Translations under genes and position numbers: made by a program
In this document: one piece after another, positions 28,762-37,817 of the stretch
Position numbering within the stretch: the first letter of the stretch is position 1
Layout: every line of letters starts with the position of its first letter
The notes under the pieces: model-generated
What the model was told of the DNA's origin: nothing
What the model saw: the letters and a program-made list of their open reading frames with translations, nothing else
Databases searched by the model: none
Assembly (NCBI GenBank): GCA_016710265.1
Contig: JADJJL010000001.1
Coordinates: 496,001 to 560,000 of the forward strand
Source: Saprospiraceae bacterium
GTDB lineage: Bacteria; Bacteroidota; Bacteroidia; Chitinophagales; Saprospiraceae
Length of the DNA: 64,000 bases
Direction: 5' to 3'

Positions 28762-29145
28762 CTACTTTATCAGCTTAATTGCCATCATCTTAGCGGCAGA
28801 GCCAGATTTTACATACAATACACATTGTCCATCACAATTCACTTGTGTACATCTTACCCCATTGGATAGAAGTTCAATCTCACATGAACCACCACCCAAT
28901 TGACAGGAACAGATAAAAGTAGAAGTTGCTCCACCGGATCTTGGACCAGTTGGAATTAATGCAATGTGATCTTCTTTTTCTACAAATTTATAGCCATCAG
29001 TAGCCACTAACATTCCATTTTTAATTTGTGTACCCTTAGGAGCTACTTTTAGAAAAGTAATTTCCTTTTGTTGTGCATATAGTGGATTAACATATCCAAC
29101 AACCATGATTGCCAAAAAATAAAGTAATGAATAATTAAATTTCAT
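28762..29145 (-). CDS. Six-Cys exported miniprotein, paralogue 4 of a tandem family
   Basis: The 127-residue product has a signal peptide ending near LYAQ. The mature part shares the layout of the next three genes: APKGTQIKNGMLVATDGYKF, a strand region with variable charge, then the cysteine block CSC-x6-C-x10-C-x4-C-x3-C. Six cysteines could form three disulfides in the periplasm or outside the cell. This copy is the most diverged; it has PRSGGAT where the others have LxDNNG. The function is unknown. A TTTAACC word 23 bases before the ATG recurs before three related genes. Confidence 0.8.
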   Translation of the reverse strand: MKFNYSLLYFLAIMVVGYVNPLYAQQKEITFLKVAPKGTQIKNGMLVATDGYKFVEKEDHIALIPTGPRSGGATSTFICSCQLGGGSCEIELLSNGVRCTQVNCDGQCVLYVKSGSAAKMMAIKLIK

Positions 29146-29190
29146 AGTAATTTTTTAATATTGTGATTGGTTAAATTTTATGTACAATTA

Positions 29191-29574
29191 TTACCTTTTA
29201 AAAAGTGTATATTTAAGATTGTTTGACAAATCCTTTAGTACCATACTGCAGGATGAACAACCATCTTCCAAACAAACCAGTGATTGACCATTTGAAGCCA
29301 TTTCGCACGATCCACTCCCGGATCCTTTACTGCACTCACAAGTCATTTCGCCTTTGGTTATACCATTATTATCTAAAAGCACCACCGTTGAATGGTCACC
29401 TTTAACTTTGTACTCAAACTTATAACCTTTTTTTGCAATTAATTCACTACCTTTAAGGTAAGTCCCCATCGGCGCATTGTTTCGAACTGGATATTTTGCA
29501 GATTGAGCGCCTAAATGTGAACTAAATAAAGTCAACTGTATGATCAAGAAAAATGTAACATAAAATAATTTCAT
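29191..29574 (-). CDS. Six-Cys exported miniprotein, paralogue 3 of a tandem family
   Basis: The 127-residue product has a signal peptide ending near LGAQ. The mature domain runs APMGTYLKGSELIAKKGYKF, then HSTVVLLDNNGITKGEMTC, then CEC-x8-C-x10-C-x4-C-x2-C. It is closest to the copy at 30047 (shared YPVR/YEVR start, GTYL/GTYV and STV-LxDNNGT). It is exported, probably disulfide-bonded, of unknown function. It is followed 45 bp downstream by paralogue 4. Confidence 0.8.
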   Translation of the reverse strand: MKLFYVTFFLIIQLTLFSSHLGAQSAKYPVRNNAPMGTYLKGSELIAKKGYKFEYKVKGDHSTVVLLDNNGITKGEMTCECSKGSGSGSCEMASNGQSLVCLEDGCSSCSMVLKDLSNNLKYTLFKR

Positions 29575-29619
29575 AATAAAGATTTAGAAAATAAAAAATA
29601 ACGTAAAGTCTTTGAACTA

Positions 29620-30009
29620 TTAACCTTTCTTGCGAGACATAACAAGCTGATAAGTAGCACTATTTATGGTTACAAGCAATACACAATTGCCACAATCACT
29701 GCTCTCACATCTAATGCCATTTGGAGTAGATATGGTTCCACATGTTCCATCTGCTTCACCATTGTTGCAAGTACATATGAAAGAACCTGAAATACCTCCT
29801 GAATTGTCTCTCAGCAACACTGTAGAATTATCATCTTTAGATATTTCAAATTTATAGCCTTTGGATGCCTTTAACATTCCATTACTTAAAATGGTACCCT
29901 TTGGAGCGCTGGTTAAAATCGGCTTTTGTTTGGCTTGTGCGCTAACGCTACTTTGTATAAAACCAGTGCAAATAATAATTACTGATAGAATTAAAATAAT
30001 ATTTTTCAT
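29620..30009 (-). CDS. Six-Cys exported miniprotein, paralogue 2 of a tandem family
   Basis: The 129-residue product has a signal peptide ending near VSAQ. The conserved core is APKGTILSNGMLKASKGYKF, DDNSTVLLRDNSGGISGSF, then CTC-x8-C-x10-C-x4-C-x2-C, with the last cysteine followed by a hydrophobic strand (VLLVTI). It differs from its neighbours mainly in the loop between Cys2 and Cys3. The function is unknown. A TTTAACC word lies 16 bases before the start. Confidence 0.8.
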   Translation of the reverse strand: MKNIILILSVIIICTGFIQSSVSAQAKQKPILTSAPKGTILSNGMLKASKGYKFEISKDDNSTVLLRDNSGGISGSFICTCNNGEADGTCGTISTPNGIRCESSDCGNCVLLVTINSATYQLVMSRKKG

Positions 30010-30046
30010 AATAAATTTTTGTGAAGGTTAAATTTAAATCGCTAAA

Positions 30047-30424
30047 CTATTTAGATTTGGCTAGTTTCATCATTGTGCTATGCTGTTGACTATCCACTAT
30101 AATCATAATACAACTGGGACAACCGTTACTATAGCAACTCAGTGTATTTCCGCCTGTTGAAACTACACATTTTCCACCGTATTCACAGTCACAATGAAAT
30201 TCTCCTTCAACAGTACCATTGTTGTCCATTAGGGCTACAGTGGACTTACCTGCATCGGTATATTTAAATGTGTAACCCTTCTTAACTTTAAGGCTACTTC
30301 CGCTTACATAGGTACCTTTTGGTGCCTGCGTACGAACTTCATATTTGCTTGATTGAGCGACTAATTGATCACATTCAAAAAAACAAACAAAACAAAGAAC
30401 CAATTGAAATACTAATTTTTTCAT
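30047..30424 (-). CDS. Six-Cys exported miniprotein, paralogue 1 of a tandem family
   Basis: The 125-residue product has a signal peptide ending near LVAQ. The core reads APKGTYVSGSSLKVKKGYTF, KSTVALMDNNGTVEGEFHC, then CDC-x5-C-x10-C-x4-C-x2-C and a hydrophobic strand (IMIIVD). The gap between Cys2 and Cys3 is the shortest of the four copies. It lies 44 bp after the eight-Cys gene. Tandem duplication of the whole gene, with divergence in exposed loops, is the simplest origin. Confidence 0.8.
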   Translation of the reverse strand: MKKLVFQLVLCFVCFFECDQLVAQSSKYEVRTQAPKGTYVSGSSLKVKKGYTFKYTDAGKSTVALMDNNGTVEGEFHCDCEYGGKCVVSTGGNTLSCYSNGCPSCIMIIVDSQQHSTMMKLAKSK

Positions 30425-30468
30425 ACTAATAAATTTATTTAGGTTAAAGATTTTACATTTATATTAAA

Positions 30469-30921
30469 TTAATCTCCCAGAGTTAGACACCAACAAGTGC
30501 CATTCGCACAAGAGGCAATACTGCCACAACCTGCATTTTCAAACATATCGTTACATTCGTCGTCGCCTTCACATGCACACAAGGCTCCTTCACAATCATA
30601 TTTTGCAACAACACTTCCCATTTCAATTCTATCTAATACAATCCCCTGAGCATTGGTAACGACTACACTGACCACTCTTCTATTAGAGAATTCAACCAAT
30701 AAGACATTTTTATTATCCAGATTCATGCGGTTAAATCCTTGTTTTAAAGCAGAAGGATTAATATTTTTAACCACTTTCCCCTTTACTTTTTTAGTACTTA
30801 AACTGGATGATTGAATGGTATTTAATTTTGACAAATTGATTTTTTCCTGGGCTAACAAGTTTTCTGAAGAAAAAAATAAAAAAATAAAACAGAAGCTAAA
30901 AAGAACTGATTTTGTTTTCAT
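30469..30921 (-). CDS. Exported protein with C-terminal eight-Cys domain
   Basis: The 150-residue product has a signal peptide ending near LLAQ. Residues about 45-105 are strand-rich (KQGFNRMNLDNKNVLLVEFS). The tail holds eight cysteines in about 40 residues (CEGALCACEGDDEC, then CGSIASC and CWC). The spacing resembles small knottin- or EGF-like disulfide domains, but no family is claimed. It precedes the four six-Cys paralogues on the same strand and shares the TTTAAACC-type word about 18 bases before its ATG, so coordinated expression is likely. Confidence 0.75.
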   Translation of the reverse strand: MKTKSVLFSFCFIFLFFSSENLLAQEKINLSKLNTIQSSSLSTKKVKGKVVKNINPSALKQGFNRMNLDNKNVLLVEFSNRRVVSVVVTNAQGIVLDRIEMGSVVAKYDCEGALCACEGDDECNDMFENAGCGSIASCANGTCWCLTLGD

Positions 30922-31026
30922 AAATTGATTTTATTGTGGTTTAAATATTTAAGTTTAAATTTATTTTAAAATATTTACCTATAAGAAAAAATAAATAGAA
31001 TATTTTAAATTCGTATAAATTGCATT

Positions 31027-32172
31027 TTACAAATTCATCAAACAAATAATATTCGCGGCCGGAGTCAAGGATGTAAACTTGAATTCCTGATCCATGTTAA
31101 ATCGCAGTCCAAGGTTGAGTTGAACAATGGAATTAATTTTAAAATCACCACCCATTCCTAAAGTTGACTTCTCCAATGATCTTCCGGAAGGAGCATACAC
31201 ATCATTGGACAAATCATAACTGTATTCAGTATACATGTTGTACCTAGGATTACCATAGCGATAGGAGACGCCAATTAAAAATTTAGTGCTGACATTGTTT
31301 ATGTTTACAAATTTTAGCATTCCACTTATCAAACCACGATATCCAATTCCACTTGACCCACAAATCCATACTCCCATGCCTGATAAAATCTGTTTGCTGC
31401 TGTCGGGAATATTTTGGATGTCGTAAATTTTCAACTTACCAAATCCAATATCAACTGTGGGAATATTCCAATTTTCTTTTAAATAGTCTTCTTTGTAGAT
31501 ACGATTGGCATCCTTTTGCTTTTGATCCGTCACAAATAAACTGTCTTTGTACAAATTGATTCGCCGCTTCAAACTTTTAATCGCTTCCAAATCATCCGTC
31601 TTTCTCAATTTTGCCCGTGCATCATTTATATGTGCCTTGTACAGAATTTTCTCTTCTTCATATTCTATGGTGGCATTGTCCAGTTCATCGTTCATTAAAG
31701 GATCATCCCCCTGATACAAATTGAGCTTAACTGCGTATGCAATTTGTCGCCAAAAATCCTGATTGTAGGTTCCAAGAGATACGCTCAATGTGCTGAGTTT
31801 TCTCGCCAGTGGCGAAGCTTTTCTGTATCGGGACAAATCACTTTGATTAAAATAAAGGAGCCATAATGGTTGTAATTCCAATCCCACATTGGGCGTGTTT
31901 TTGTAATTCTTCATGGTCCAATCTATTTTCACAGATCTAGTATATCCAGCTTGTTGAACTTTAGCTGCGGTCACATCCAGCAATATAAATGCAGGAACAG
32001 AAGGAACATTTAAGTTGGTATATTTAGCAGAGAAGGTTCCCGAAGCTTCTTCTTCAACTTCATTCTGCGCAGATATATTCGAAAACGGCAAGATGCTCAT
32101 GCAGCCAATACAGCAGTATAAAGAAATTTTTCTTTTGAAAATTTTACACACAAAAATATTGCTGATTAACAT
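31027..32172 (-). CDS. Outer-membrane-like protein of unknown function
   Basis: Taking ATG 32172 as start gives 381 residues with a signal peptide ending near NISAQ; the longer frame from 32259 only adds a non-leader extension. The mature protein opens with beta-strand-like segments, carries a charged helical middle (residues about 165-230, EYEEEKILYKAHINDARAKLRK), and returns to strands (IGVSYRYGNPRYNMYTEYSYDL). It ends near LGLRFNMDQEF and a final short tail. Outer-membrane barrel or barrel-associated location is inferred. It lies between the CHAT protease gene and the small Cys-rich genes on the same strand, and it could be their exporter or receptor. That role is speculative. Confidence 0.65.
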   Translation of the reverse strand: MLISNIFVCKIFKRKISLYCCIGCMSILPFSNISAQNEVEEEASGTFSAKYTNLNVPSVPAFILLDVTAAKVQQAGYTRSVKIDWTMKNYKNTPNVGLELQPLWLLYFNQSDLSRYRKASPLARKLSTLSVSLGTYNQDFWRQIAYAVKLNLYQGDDPLMNDELDNATIEYEEEKILYKAHINDARAKLRKTDDLEAIKSLKRRINLYKDSLFVTDQKQKDANRIYKEDYLKENWNIPTVDIGFGKLKIYDIQNIPDSSKQILSGMGVWICGSSGIGYRGLISGMLKFVNINNVSTKFLIGVSYRYGNPRYNMYTEYSYDLSNDVYAPSGRSLEKSTLGMGGDFKINSIVQLNLGLRFNMDQEFKFTSLTPAANIICLMNL

Positions 32173-32259
32173 TTTTATCAATTGTCTGACATTACTTAAT
32201 AAAGGCTCACAATAGAAAGTATCCACTAAATTAATTCTGACTATCACTTGTAAATACAA

Positions 32260-32629
32260 TTCGGGAAATGAATCTTAGCATGAAAACTTACTTATTTTAA
32301 TTTTTTTTCTCAAAGTGCAAACCTGTCACCAGCTTTTATATATAAACCCTTAAGGCTCATTCTAATTATAACTACCACTAGGGGTGTTTGCTATCTTGAA
32401 AAAAAACAGCAGCATTGAGCTTTCAGGAAAAGTTGAGAACCTCATCCTATACTTGAATTCTATAGACGCTTAATGAATGTGAATCCTAAAAAAGTGAAGC
32501 AGTCATATAAACTTTCGGTATCATGGAAACTGAATGTACATTCTAATTCATTAGAAAGTGTAATCGTCCCTGCCGATATTCATTCGGTCTAATAATCCAA
32601 TTCGGCCGATTGATAAAACTAAATTTTAT
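32260..32629. other. 370-bp intergenic region, no confident gene
   Basis: This lies between the outer-membrane-like gene and the CHAT gene stop. A 39-codon plus-strand frame (32473-32592) starts with ATG, but it has no family resemblance and no leader. No strong terminator hairpin was found, so read-through from the CHAT gene into the downstream genes is possible. Confidence 0.4.
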
Positions 32630-35600
32630 TTATTCCAATAAAATAAAACCTGCCCAATAATAGGGTTCTAGCCTTTTATCTCTTAAAGTCTTCTGAGCAG
32701 TCTGAAGTGAAATTCTAATGCTCATGCCTTTAACCAGCCAATTCTCATAAAATAATTCCATCAATTCAGCCGTCTGCTTATCTGGAACCTGCCATAGGGA
32801 CATGATCATAGATTGTACCCCTGCAATTTTAAATGCCCTTTGTAGACCATACACCCCTTCGTTGCCTTGAATTTCTCCGAGGCCGCTTTCACAAGCGGAC
32901 AAAATCACCAACTTGGTAGCAGATAAATCCATCAGACTGATTTCATCTGCTGAAAGTACACCATCTTCACTTTGACTTAATGCAGCATTTGAATCAAACC
33001 AACTCTTGTTAGCGCCGGCCAATAACAAGCCACTTCGCAGCATTGGATTAGAGGAATGGTTGACGATATTTCTATAATTTAAAACCGATGATTTAGAATC
33101 AAGATCAGAAAAGAAGAAACCATGTGTGGATAAATGAATAACAAAAGGGGATGAATTAGAGGATCTGTAACTTCCTAAGGACTTAAATTTTTCTTCGCTT
33201 GCTTCAATACCGCTATAAATGGAACTTTTTACATTCGATCCCATACAGATATCCCTTATTCTCTTTACTTCCTTATGACTGAATGGTAAATAAGTCCACT
33301 TACTAATATGATAGCCAGTATCTGCCTGACTCCATTGCATGCTTCCTATGGAACGCAAGGGATCTCTTTGCTCCTCCTGGCTCGCAATAGGTCCACCTAC
33401 AAGAGTTGCATCGTAGTCATAATCGATTCCGCCAAATAAAACAACCTCTTCCTTTGATTGCTGTGGAGTAGCATTAATAACACTCTTAGTAGAATGAATA
33501 GAAGAATGCAAAACCAAATGATACAAATCCGAAAGATATTTTTTCTCAGGTGAAACCAAAAAATGAATATTTACATTGTGTAGAATTCCGGACAAGGAGT
33601 AATCAATCTGATGAATTCCTTCGAGATGGGTTTCTAGATTTTTCCAGACCAGGTCATACATATTTTCGGAAGCACCACTTCCGGATCCTGTAGCTGAAAA
33701 ATACAAATTGTTTACATATTCCAATCGACGTGTACGGTGCTTTCCAATAATTTTGTCCAATTTATTTTGGGTGCATAAAGGAATAAATAGTGGGAAGTTT
33801 GAATCCTTTCTTAGGATGAAGGCAGCATATAAAATGGAGTCCGTCCTGTTTTCTTTAAAATAATTATAGTGTACAAACTCAACAATTGCTGAACTATCCG
33901 ATAACATTTTCTGATGATGTTTCCAATCCAACATCAAAGTATCCTGTTTATATTCAGCATACAATAAAATATTTTTTTCAATATGAAATTTCTTCTCCTC
34001 CAATTGAGCAATCAATTTTCTATCGTCCTCATCCACGACTCTTTTGTATAATTTTGAGAGTCTTTCTTCCGTTGATCTTAAAAAATAATATTCATTACTA
34101 AGTTTCAAATTTGTCCTTAAATCTCTATTGAAGGCAATGAGTTGCTCCTTAATAAAACCCTTATAAAATATAGCATTTTCAAAAGCAATTACATCGGTCT
34201 TGTGATCCATGCTCAAGGAACATAAGGTTAAAAGCTGGTGATAAATAGATTCGAATTTGGCAACATAGTTGCTCATTTCCTCCTGGTTCATATAAGCTTT
34301 AGATTTTTCCAGTATTCGTCTCACAAGCTTACCAGCCTCGGTTAAATAAAAAAGCCCCTTCTGATAATCTTCCTTCCTTATAAAATGAGAAGCGATCCCT
34401 TGCAAACTGGACAAATAATCTTCACTTTCGGTTCCGATGGATGACTCCCTCCAATTAAGCGCTTTCAGTAGATATTCCTCTGCCAATTCTGATTGATGCA
34501 ATTTAGAATAGGCATCTCCCATCAAATGTATAATGTGAGAATATGTGATGGTATCTTGTACATGTTTACTTGCTTCAAATCTTGACTTAGCCTCTATTGC
34601 CATACGCAGCATTTCGGAAAATTGATCTGTTTTCATGGCATTATAGGCCAATCCGGTCAGACAAATTATGGAGTTCACAGAATTTCTACCTTGGATACTA
34701 TCTAATAGATACAATGCGTCTTCATATTTTTCTTTGGATGATTCATAATCTCGGTTTGTATATAAATTCTTTCCTGCATTCATCAATGCTAAAGCATAAC
34801 GCAAGTGTAGTTTCCCATATTTTTTCTCCACAAAACTCAACAGATTGAATTGAAATTCCTTTACTTTCGAATATTCACCCAATGAATTAAAAAGTTGTAT
34901 TTTCAATGAAAGATAGGATTCGAAATACATGGATTCCCTAATCGTTGGATTTTTTTCCAAAACTTCTTCAGATTTCAATAGAAAATTTTGAGCTTGTTTA
35001 TAATTGTGCAAACGATCATAAAAAACACCTGCTGTGGTCAGAATGGCCAAATATTCCTGATTCGATTTTAATTCCGGATTATTCTCAAAGCGGTTAACAG
35101 CCTTCAAAATATTTTCTTCATCTTTTTGCAGATTTCCCATAGCCCTGTACAAAAGAGCAAGATTATTGTAAGATTGAGAAATGGAAATAACATCATTAGA
35201 GTCATACTGCAATTTTAATCGAATGGCTTCCAATAGATATTCCTCCGCATTTTCAAAATACCCCAACTCTTTATAAGCAATGGCCACATTGTTTAAGTCC
35301 TTGGCCAGATTAATTCCTTCCTCCTTATAGATCTCCCTGTTGAGCGCCAAACCTTTGGAATAAATTTTGAGTGCGGTTTTAAAGTCGCCTTTTACAAAAT
35401 GAATGTTACCGGAATTTGATAAACTCTTATAGAAATACTCATCCTTTTCTCCATAAAGCTGTTTGCGTAATTTCATGGCGGATTCAAAACCTTCCATGGA
35501 CTCTGTCAAACTGCCCTTATAATAAGCATAGATGGCTTTGTTATATGTCACGAGACTGTATTGGCTTGAATTTTTTCCCCAATAAATGCCGGTAAGACTG

Positions 35601-35782
35601 TCCATGCTTTGAATGACCATTTTCGCAGAGGTCAAATCTCTTTTCTTAAAACAAATATTAACTTGTTTAAACAGTGAATCAAAAGATTTTTCCGGAGTAA
35701 ACTCATCCGTTTGACCAAACAAGTTTGTCAAACAAGCAGTACATAAAATAAGGAGAATTAAAATAACGATTTTAGACTTCAT
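32630..35782 (-). CDS. Exported TPR-CHAT protein (caspase-like protease)
   Basis: From ATG 35782 the product is about 1050 residues with a signal peptide (MKSKIVILILLILCTACLTN, cleavage near FGQ). Residues about 60-490 are TPR repeats (examples: LAKDLNNVAIAYKELGYFENAEEYL; SQSYNNLALLYRAMGNL). A helical linker follows, then a C-terminal CHAT domain (about 700-1050). Both catalytic residues are present: His in HLSTHGFFF (about 880) and Cys in LVILSACESG (about 962). The usual GxxGVYGLQRAF and SLWQVPD motifs follow. It is likely a periplasmic or secreted peptidase whose TPR domain recognises a partner. It follows sigma and anti-sigma-like genes and precedes small exported Cys-rich proteins, which makes those plausible substrates. 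Lipoprotein processing at CTAC is an alternative to signal peptidase I. Confidence 0.9.
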   Translation of the reverse strand: MKSKIVILILLILCTACLTNLFGQTDEFTPEKSFDSLFKQVNICFKKRDLTSAKMVIQSMDSLTGIYWGKNSSQYSLVTYNKAIYAYYKGSLTESMEGFESAMKLRKQLYGEKDEYFYKSLSNSGNIHFVKGDFKTALKIYSKGLALNREIYKEEGINLAKDLNNVAIAYKELGYFENAEEYLLEAIRLKLQYDSNDVISISQSYNNLALLYRAMGNLQKDEENILKAVNRFENNPELKSNQEYLAILTTAGVFYDRLHNYKQAQNFLLKSEEVLEKNPTIRESMYFESYLSLKIQLFNSLGEYSKVKEFQFNLLSFVEKKYGKLHLRYALALMNAGKNLYTNRDYESSKEKYEDALYLLDSIQGRNSVNSIICLTGLAYNAMKTDQFSEMLRMAIEAKSRFEASKHVQDTITYSHIIHLMGDAYSKLHQSELAEEYLLKALNWRESSIGTESEDYLSSLQGIASHFIRKEDYQKGLFYLTEAGKLVRRILEKSKAYMNQEEMSNYVAKFESIYHQLLTLCSLSMDHKTDVIAFENAIFYKGFIKEQLIAFNRDLRTNLKLSNEYYFLRSTEERLSKLYKRVVDEDDRKLIAQLEEKKFHIEKNILLYAEYKQDTLMLDWKHHQKMLSDSSAIVEFVHYNYFKENRTDSILYAAFILRKDSNFPLFIPLCTQNKLDKIIGKHRTRRLEYVNNLYFSATGSGSGASENMYDLVWKNLETHLEGIHQIDYSLSGILHNVNIHFLVSPEKKYLSDLYHLVLHSSIHSTKSVINATPQQSKEEVVLFGGIDYDYDATLVGGPIASQEEQRDPLRSIGSMQWSQADTGYHISKWTYLPFSHKEVKRIRDICMGSNVKSSIYSGIEASEEKFKSLGSYRSSNSSPFVIHLSTHGFFFSDLDSKSSVLNYRNIVNHSSNPMLRSGLLLAGANKSWFDSNAALSQSEDGVLSADEISLMDLSATKLVILSACESGLGEIQGNEGVYGLQRAFKIAGVQSMIMSLWQVPDKQTAELMELFYENWLVKGMSIRISLQTAQKTLRDKRLEPYYWAGFILLE

Positions 35783-35859
35783 GGTAAAATAAATATTTGC
35801 CAATTGGCTTTAAAGTTCTAAGCAAATTACAGTTTGGAAAAGAGATTTGAAGAATCATT

Positions 35860-36666
35860 TTAGCGACAGTAACGCAGATACTTTTTCGCTTCTGCGGTAT
35901 AACGGGACTGATCATTTTTAATAATGCGAATCAATAAAACTTTTGCTTCAGCAGATCTATTTAATCCCAATAATACATTTGCTTTTAAGAAAAGTAAATT
36001 GTCAGAATCTCTGAGTGACTCATCCATTTCATTATATATTTTAAGAGCCCTTGCATAATCCTTCTTAAGATAAAATGCCAGAAACTTTTCATAATTGGTT
36101 ATTTCACCTTCTCCCCTGACCATAGAACTTAAGTCCTCATCCATATAAGGCTCGAAGTGTGCGGCATAAGTTACATGATCTGGATCCTTAACTGCATTTG
36201 GATTTTTTGAATCCATGGATTTTTTTGCATCTGGCTCCAATTTAGGTTGCACTTCCTTGGGCAAGGTATCCTCCAGGATAGCTGGAGCAGCATCTTTCGG
36301 ATTGTGTTCCTGAATGGATGGATTGTAATCCAACTCCATGTTTTTAGGTGGGATGGAGGTATCTGAAAAATTAGACTTTCTTGATAACATAAACCACAAA
36401 CTCACTGCCAGTATAATTACAAAAAGCAAAATATAAAAAACGGCCTTTCGAAATTTAAATCCCTTCTTAGGAAGAGACCCCTCCAAGGTGATCAATCTCG
36501 CTTTTAAATCCTGGTTGCGAACAGATTTTAAATTGCTAAGTATGCTTTGGTAAGCTTCAACCTCTGCCTTGAAAAGGCTATCTTCCTGCATTCTTTTTTC
36601 AAAGGAAGCCTTTTCATCCTTGCTTAACTCACCCGCCAGATAACGTTCCATCCATTCATCTTGCAT
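35860..36666 (-). CDS. Membrane-anchored anti-sigma-like protein with TPR-like C-terminus
   Basis: The 268-residue product starts with the anti-sigma-type helix MERYLAGELSKDEKASFEKRM, placed in the cytoplasm. One TM segment follows (about 75-97, FRKAVFYILLFVIILAVSLW), then a periplasmic linker rich in Pro, Lys and Asp. The C-terminal helical-repeat domain (about 190-268) has TPR-like pairs (NYEKFLAFYLKKDYARALKIY). It begins 4 bp after the sigma factor stop, so the two are translationally coupled. The periplasmic domain could sense the exported TPR-CHAT protein or its products. It carries no zinc-finger HC2 motif. Confidence 0.75.
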   Translation of the reverse strand: MQDEWMERYLAGELSKDEKASFEKRMQEDSLFKAEVEAYQSILSNLKSVRNQDLKARLITLEGSLPKKGFKFRKAVFYILLFVIILAVSLWFMLSRKSNFSDTSIPPKNMELDYNPSIQEHNPKDAAPAILEDTLPKEVQPKLEPDAKKSMDSKNPNAVKDPDHVTYAAHFEPYMDEDLSSMVRGEGEITNYEKFLAFYLKKDYARALKIYNEMDESLRDSDNLLFLKANVLLGLNRSAEAKVLLIRIIKNDQSRYTAEAKKYLRYCR

Positions 36667-36670
36667 ATTT

Positions 36671-37258
36671 TTAACTTTTGATATCTTTTTCCAACAATTC
36701 CTTTAATTTTTTCAGTGTGCGTGATAAGGTAACACTCACTGAATTTTCAGAATGGTAATTCATTTCCTTCGCGATTTCTGGTATAGATTTTCCACCTAAA
36801 TAACGCAATATCAACATGCGCTTACCCTGTTCGGGGAGTTCATTGATCCTTGTGTTCAACAGGATTTGATCCTCATTCAACTCTGGTATCAAATCCATTT
36901 CTTCGGCAAAATGAAGATTTTCTAGCTGGTCCGAAAATGACTCTACATAGTCGGTTTTTAAATTTGAATGATGGGCCTTCATAATGTACCGAAAGCCAAT
37001 TAGATATAAAAAACTCTTAATAGAGCAGGTAAGCGTATGTAACCTACCGGAGCTTATTTGTTCGAAGAAAGAAACAAGCGAATCTTGCCATGCATCCACG
37101 ATGTCCGCCTCTGGAGTTGAACTAAAACGATGTCTTGCGGTCCTTACAAAGTCATCACGATAGAGCAGATAAATCTGATCAAATGCTTGCATATCGCCTG
37201 ATTTTAAATCCTGGAACAGTCTTTGGTCTGCGGAATTTATGATTGGTTTCAGGTTCAA
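36671..37258 (-). CDS. ECF-like sigma-70 family factor
   Basis: The 195-residue protein has region 2 (FQDLKSGDMQAFDQIYLLYRDDFVRTARHRF, then ADIVDAWQDSLVSFFEQI) and region 4 (LNTRINELPEQGKRMLILRYLGGKSIPEIAKEMNYH with SVSVTLSRTLKKLKELL). It directs RNA polymerase to a dedicated promoter set. The start codon appears to be TTG at 37258, because a stop lies directly upstream and the first ATG is inside region 2. The downstream anti-sigma-like gene and the TPR-CHAT gene are in the same orientation and likely in one operon. The regulon may include the small exported proteins. Confidence 0.88.
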   Translation of the reverse strand: MNLKPIINSADQRLFQDLKSGDMQAFDQIYLLYRDDFVRTARHRFSSTPEADIVDAWQDSLVSFFEQISSGRLHTLTCSIKSFLYLIGFRYIMKAHHSNLKTDYVESFSDQLENLHFAEEMDLIPELNEDQILLNTRINELPEQGKRMLILRYLGGKSIPEIAKEMNYHSENSVSVTLSRTLKKLKELLEKDIKS

Positions 37259-37481
37259 TTAAAGGACTTTTGTAGTTGCAAAGAAACAAATTTTTCATAA
37301 TTGCTAAAGTTATATCTTGGGTAAGGTAAATGGTTCTAAATCTTTGCATTATCTAATATATACGGCAGCCGGGTGTTTTCTTAGCAAGGACATGAAGGTA
37401 TTATTATCCTTTGCATTTAAAAATGAAAGCATCTTACGCTGAACAGGCCAAATGATATTCCATTATTGTATTCCAAAGATG

Positions 37482-37704
37482 ATCGTAGATTTAATACTTA
37501 CCATGCGGCGGAATAGAAGACTGGACCGCCTCTGTCCACAATTGAAGTACAGAATCCACTGTCACAGATCCTTGGTAGATGGCAAGGAGTTCGTATAATG
37601 GAACAGACATCAGCTCAAAGGTATCATTCAGTGTGATACAACTCACTGGACTCTCGATCAGTTGCAGACGTACTGTATATCCATTCATACCATCTTCTCT
37701 ATGA
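37482..37704 (-). pseudogene. Duplicated fragment of the Rhs gene at 38203-39597
   Basis: This 220-bp stretch is a diverged copy of 39141-39363. It encodes a 65-residue remnant (LQLIESPVSCITLNDTFELM, SVTVDSVLQLWTEAVQSS, IPPHGKY) followed by a stop where the parent continues into its Rhs core. Differences include Trp to Cys and Ile to Val changes. It has no start context of its own. It is likely left from recombination between Rhs copies. The 37259-37481 stretch on its left holds no gene. Confidence 0.85.
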
Positions 37705-37817
37705 TATTTTTATTATCTATTAACTCAATCCCTATTTTAATATTAGCCACATCTCTAACCGATACAATCCTATTGAAAATAAATTGTTAAAAAGCTAACG
37801 GCTGAGGATTCCGTCTT

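Noticed and set aside
32473..32592. 39-codon frame in the gap before the CHAT gene
   Set aside because: No leader, no recognisable domain and no promoter; too short to support.
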